From Cheiracanthium punctorium (lineage: Eukaryota > Arthropoda > Arachnida > Araneae > Cheiracanthiidae), in NCBI GenBank assembly GCA_038373885.1, contig JAWZYV010019936.1, positions 1-64,000 of the forward strand: a DNA stretch of 64,000 nucleotides, written 5' to 3'. The position numbers and the translations under genes were made by a program. Of this stretch, positions 61,569 to 64,000 are shown piece by piece (the first letter of the stretch is position 1; each line of letters opens with the position of its first letter). Under the pieces are notes generated by a model. The model saw only the letters and a program-made list of their open reading frames with translations, had not been told where the DNA came from and ran no database searches.

Positions 61569-64000
61569 TATATATCGATCTGTTGCATATATATTTTTCC
61601 TGATTCCCTAACATTTTGTTTACGATATGAATTAATATATGAAATGAATTTATATATAATTGTATTGGATCTATAGTGTCCGTAAGAATCTTCGAAATCT
61701 ATGAAAGTGTTTTAAAAAACTTTTTAAAAATTGCAGAGGAAAGCAAACCCAAAATATGCCAAAATATGGTGAGATTTCTCTAGAAATTGAAGACAAATTT
61801 TGAAACTTGAATATTTTACAAAGCAAGAAAATATGTTCATAACAATATATCATGACGAAACAAATGATAATAATTTAGACACAACATTTCAAAAACGAAA
61901 TATTGAATGACGGGGAAATCACAAAGTTTGCTATCAGGTCTGTGCGGTACGAACCGATTTCTGCAAAAGAAGTCAAGATAGGCTAGCCATGCTGAATTTC
62001 TTCGTTATTTAAAACATTTGTACGAAAAGAGTAATTCTGCGCAAAAAATAATACAGAAAAATCTACAGACACCAATCGGCAAAAAATAATAAAGAAGGAA
62101 AATAGGCATGATCGTTTAGTTGTTTCAAGCAGTAATAAATTAAATAGGTGCGAAATTTTGAAATACTGTAACCATATTTTCTGTTTCGTATGCATAGTTT
62201 AACCAAGACTTTACTTATGTATTCTACGTTCATTCTTCATTGTCGAGAATCTACTACAGTACTTTAATTCACCTACGGCATCAACACATAATTATGATTT
62301 TTAAAGAGTAAAGAAAAAAATCCTTGGAAAAAATTGTTAGCAATCAGTTGCATTTTGAATTCCATTTAAAGTAACTCTTCATTTATGTAGGTCACTTCGA
62401 GCAAAATTTAAAAAGAAGAAGAATTTGACATTCACAAAAGATTAATCTGATTGACAGAAGGACAGATTGGTAACATGAAGATCACATATGGGTAACCTAT
62501 GACCCGCCAATGCTTTTGATCCGGCCCGCGGAACATATCAAAACCCCGTGTAAACCCGTATAAATTATTCAAAATTCCATATAAATCAGAATTATACGGC
62601 CGTGACTTTGCTAACATCCTGAAGTTGCCAGCGACTTCGCTAACATCCCAAAGTTTGACACCGCAACTTTTCAAATATTGCCAATACCTGATTTAGATGA
62701 AAGAACATGAAGCCAGCCTGCTAAAAAGAGTGATTTAACACTGAGTTAAATTGGAAACTCTTGGTCATAAAAGCATATAAAAATGCTAAAATATTTTAAA
62801 TATAGTAAAAGAAACTTATGAAGTGAGTTTTAGAAAAAAAAATCATATAAATACATCAAAATACAATCCTCACCCCTTTTTTTCTCTTAATAGATACCGA
62901 ATTCCTACCCATTTTCATGCTTCTCTAACCTTGACGCAATAAAAGCAAAATATATCCATTAAACCTTTTTTTGAAAACATAGCAAAATTTAAGAAGGAAA
63001 CAAAACCACAAAATATCGTAACAAATTTCCTTTCAACGGGTTACACATATTTCTATAGATACAGACATTCGAACTGAAATGTATTATATCCAAATAATGG
63101 CTCGTACAAGGCATTATATTCGTGCTATCCTATCTGTTTATGCTGAAATAAGATACTAAAAAATTCTCCAGATATAAAAACATCCAGATCATACAGAGAA
63201 AAATAAATGTAAGAGCAGATATGGAAGGGGAAGAAAAAGAGAAAAAGAGTTTTAGATAACGTTTAGAGTTGCTGAAAATGGAATTTGGTTTTTGAGTCTG
63301 TTGTTACATTTCAAAAGTATTTTTGCTTCGGAATTATGCTTGCTTCCAGGTAAACATGTTCAGTTGATATTTCTTTTCCATTTATGGTATTAGAACTTTG
63401 TTTGAATCCATAATAAAAAATAAAAGGGATTTATTAAAGAAATGTAGCATTAAAAAAAAAATTACAAAAGTGATTCTTTTGCAGGATACTTAAAAGTTTT
63501 CTTTTAGTAAAATATATTAAAAATAAAATCTTAGGGAATAATTTATTCTGCTTTTTGTCGATGAAAACCCATTGAAACGATTATAACGTTGAATGGCAAT
63601 GTCTGTGGATAAAAGGGATTTATTATAATTATTTTCTAATAAAATAAATGCTTCAAAAATTAATTTAAAAGAGTGAATGAGCAGGTTTTTATTTTTCTTA
63701 GTGATAAAGATCTGCTATTGATTATTCGACAAATATTTTGTTGACTATTTTTCTCTACGTTTCTTATATTTTCCCATAAATAGTAAACATAATTATAATT
63801 AATTAAAGTACTTTAGTTAATAAATATTTTCATTATATGTTTATGAGAAACGCATTTATATCTACTGATACACAAAATAGACATGCATAGATGTCTTGAA
63901 AAAAATCCTGAACCTCAATAAAATATGACAATTACAAAAGGGGAAAAAGTTTGCAGAGTCATCGAAAAATGTATAATAGCTAATTATTTTCTTAGTAAAA
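61569..64000. other. AT-rich DNA to the window end
   Basis: Apart from a 29-bp-period duplication at 62602-62655 nothing is recognised. The phrase ATCCGGCCCGCGG near 62520 is unusual for this background. Confidence 0.5.
62602..62655. repeat. two-copy 29-bp tandem repeat
   Basis: GTGACTTTGCTAACATCCTG-AAGTT followed by GCGACTTCGCTAACATCCCA-AAGTT. Confidence 0.85.

Overview
The window is AT-rich nuclear DNA from an animal, most likely an arthropod and possibly a chelicerate such as a spider. The grounds are a multi-copy arthropod-type relic protein, tRNA-derived SINEs, Tc1/mariner and pogo-type remnants, and copia- and gypsy-type LTR elements. The species cannot be fixed from the sequence. I see no intact host gene, no rRNA, no functional tRNA gene and no CRISPR array. 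Almost everything I can support is a mobile element or its wreckage in unannotatable AT-rich DNA.

Region by region. At 1.15-7.8 kb a degenerate gene relic of unknown function is split by a hAT-like GC-rich-ended element (2113-7605). That element is itself split by a young, nearly complete Ty1/copia element (2352-7374), which has 481-bp LTRs, an AGAAC target duplication, and one broken gag-pol frame. From 8 to 44 kb there are two tRNA-derived SINE families (near 14.97, 18.9, 34.0 and 38.2 kb) and a ~150-bp satellite with a perfect hairpin (15.9-17.1 kb). The same stretch holds a long-TIR MITE (21.66-22.15 kb), tandem duplications, a repeated TGTCATTACC motif (38.4-39.2 kb) and a mariner transposase scrap (41.36 kb). 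A large inverted-repeat (foldback-like) structure lies at 44.33-46.81 kb.

At 48.03-55.35 kb is a longer relative of the 21.66-kb MITE, interrupted by a Ty3/gypsy-type element on the minus strand (48660-54111, ACAG target duplication). Its gag is SCAN-like. Integrase lies upstream of the reverse transcriptase N-terminus in one reading frame, the unusual Gmr1-type gene order. The element is dead: it has a premature stop, frame breaks, and most of RT and all recognisable RNase H are missing. At 56.48 kb is a short pogo/Tigger-type MITE, and at 60.77-61.57 kb a deleted mariner-like element with a transposase C-terminal relic.

I found no undescribed functional system. The most informative items are the IN-before-RT gypsy element with a SCAN-like gag, the copia primer site matching the anticodon arm of elongator tRNA-Met, the three-level nested insertion, and the 2.5-kb foldback structure.
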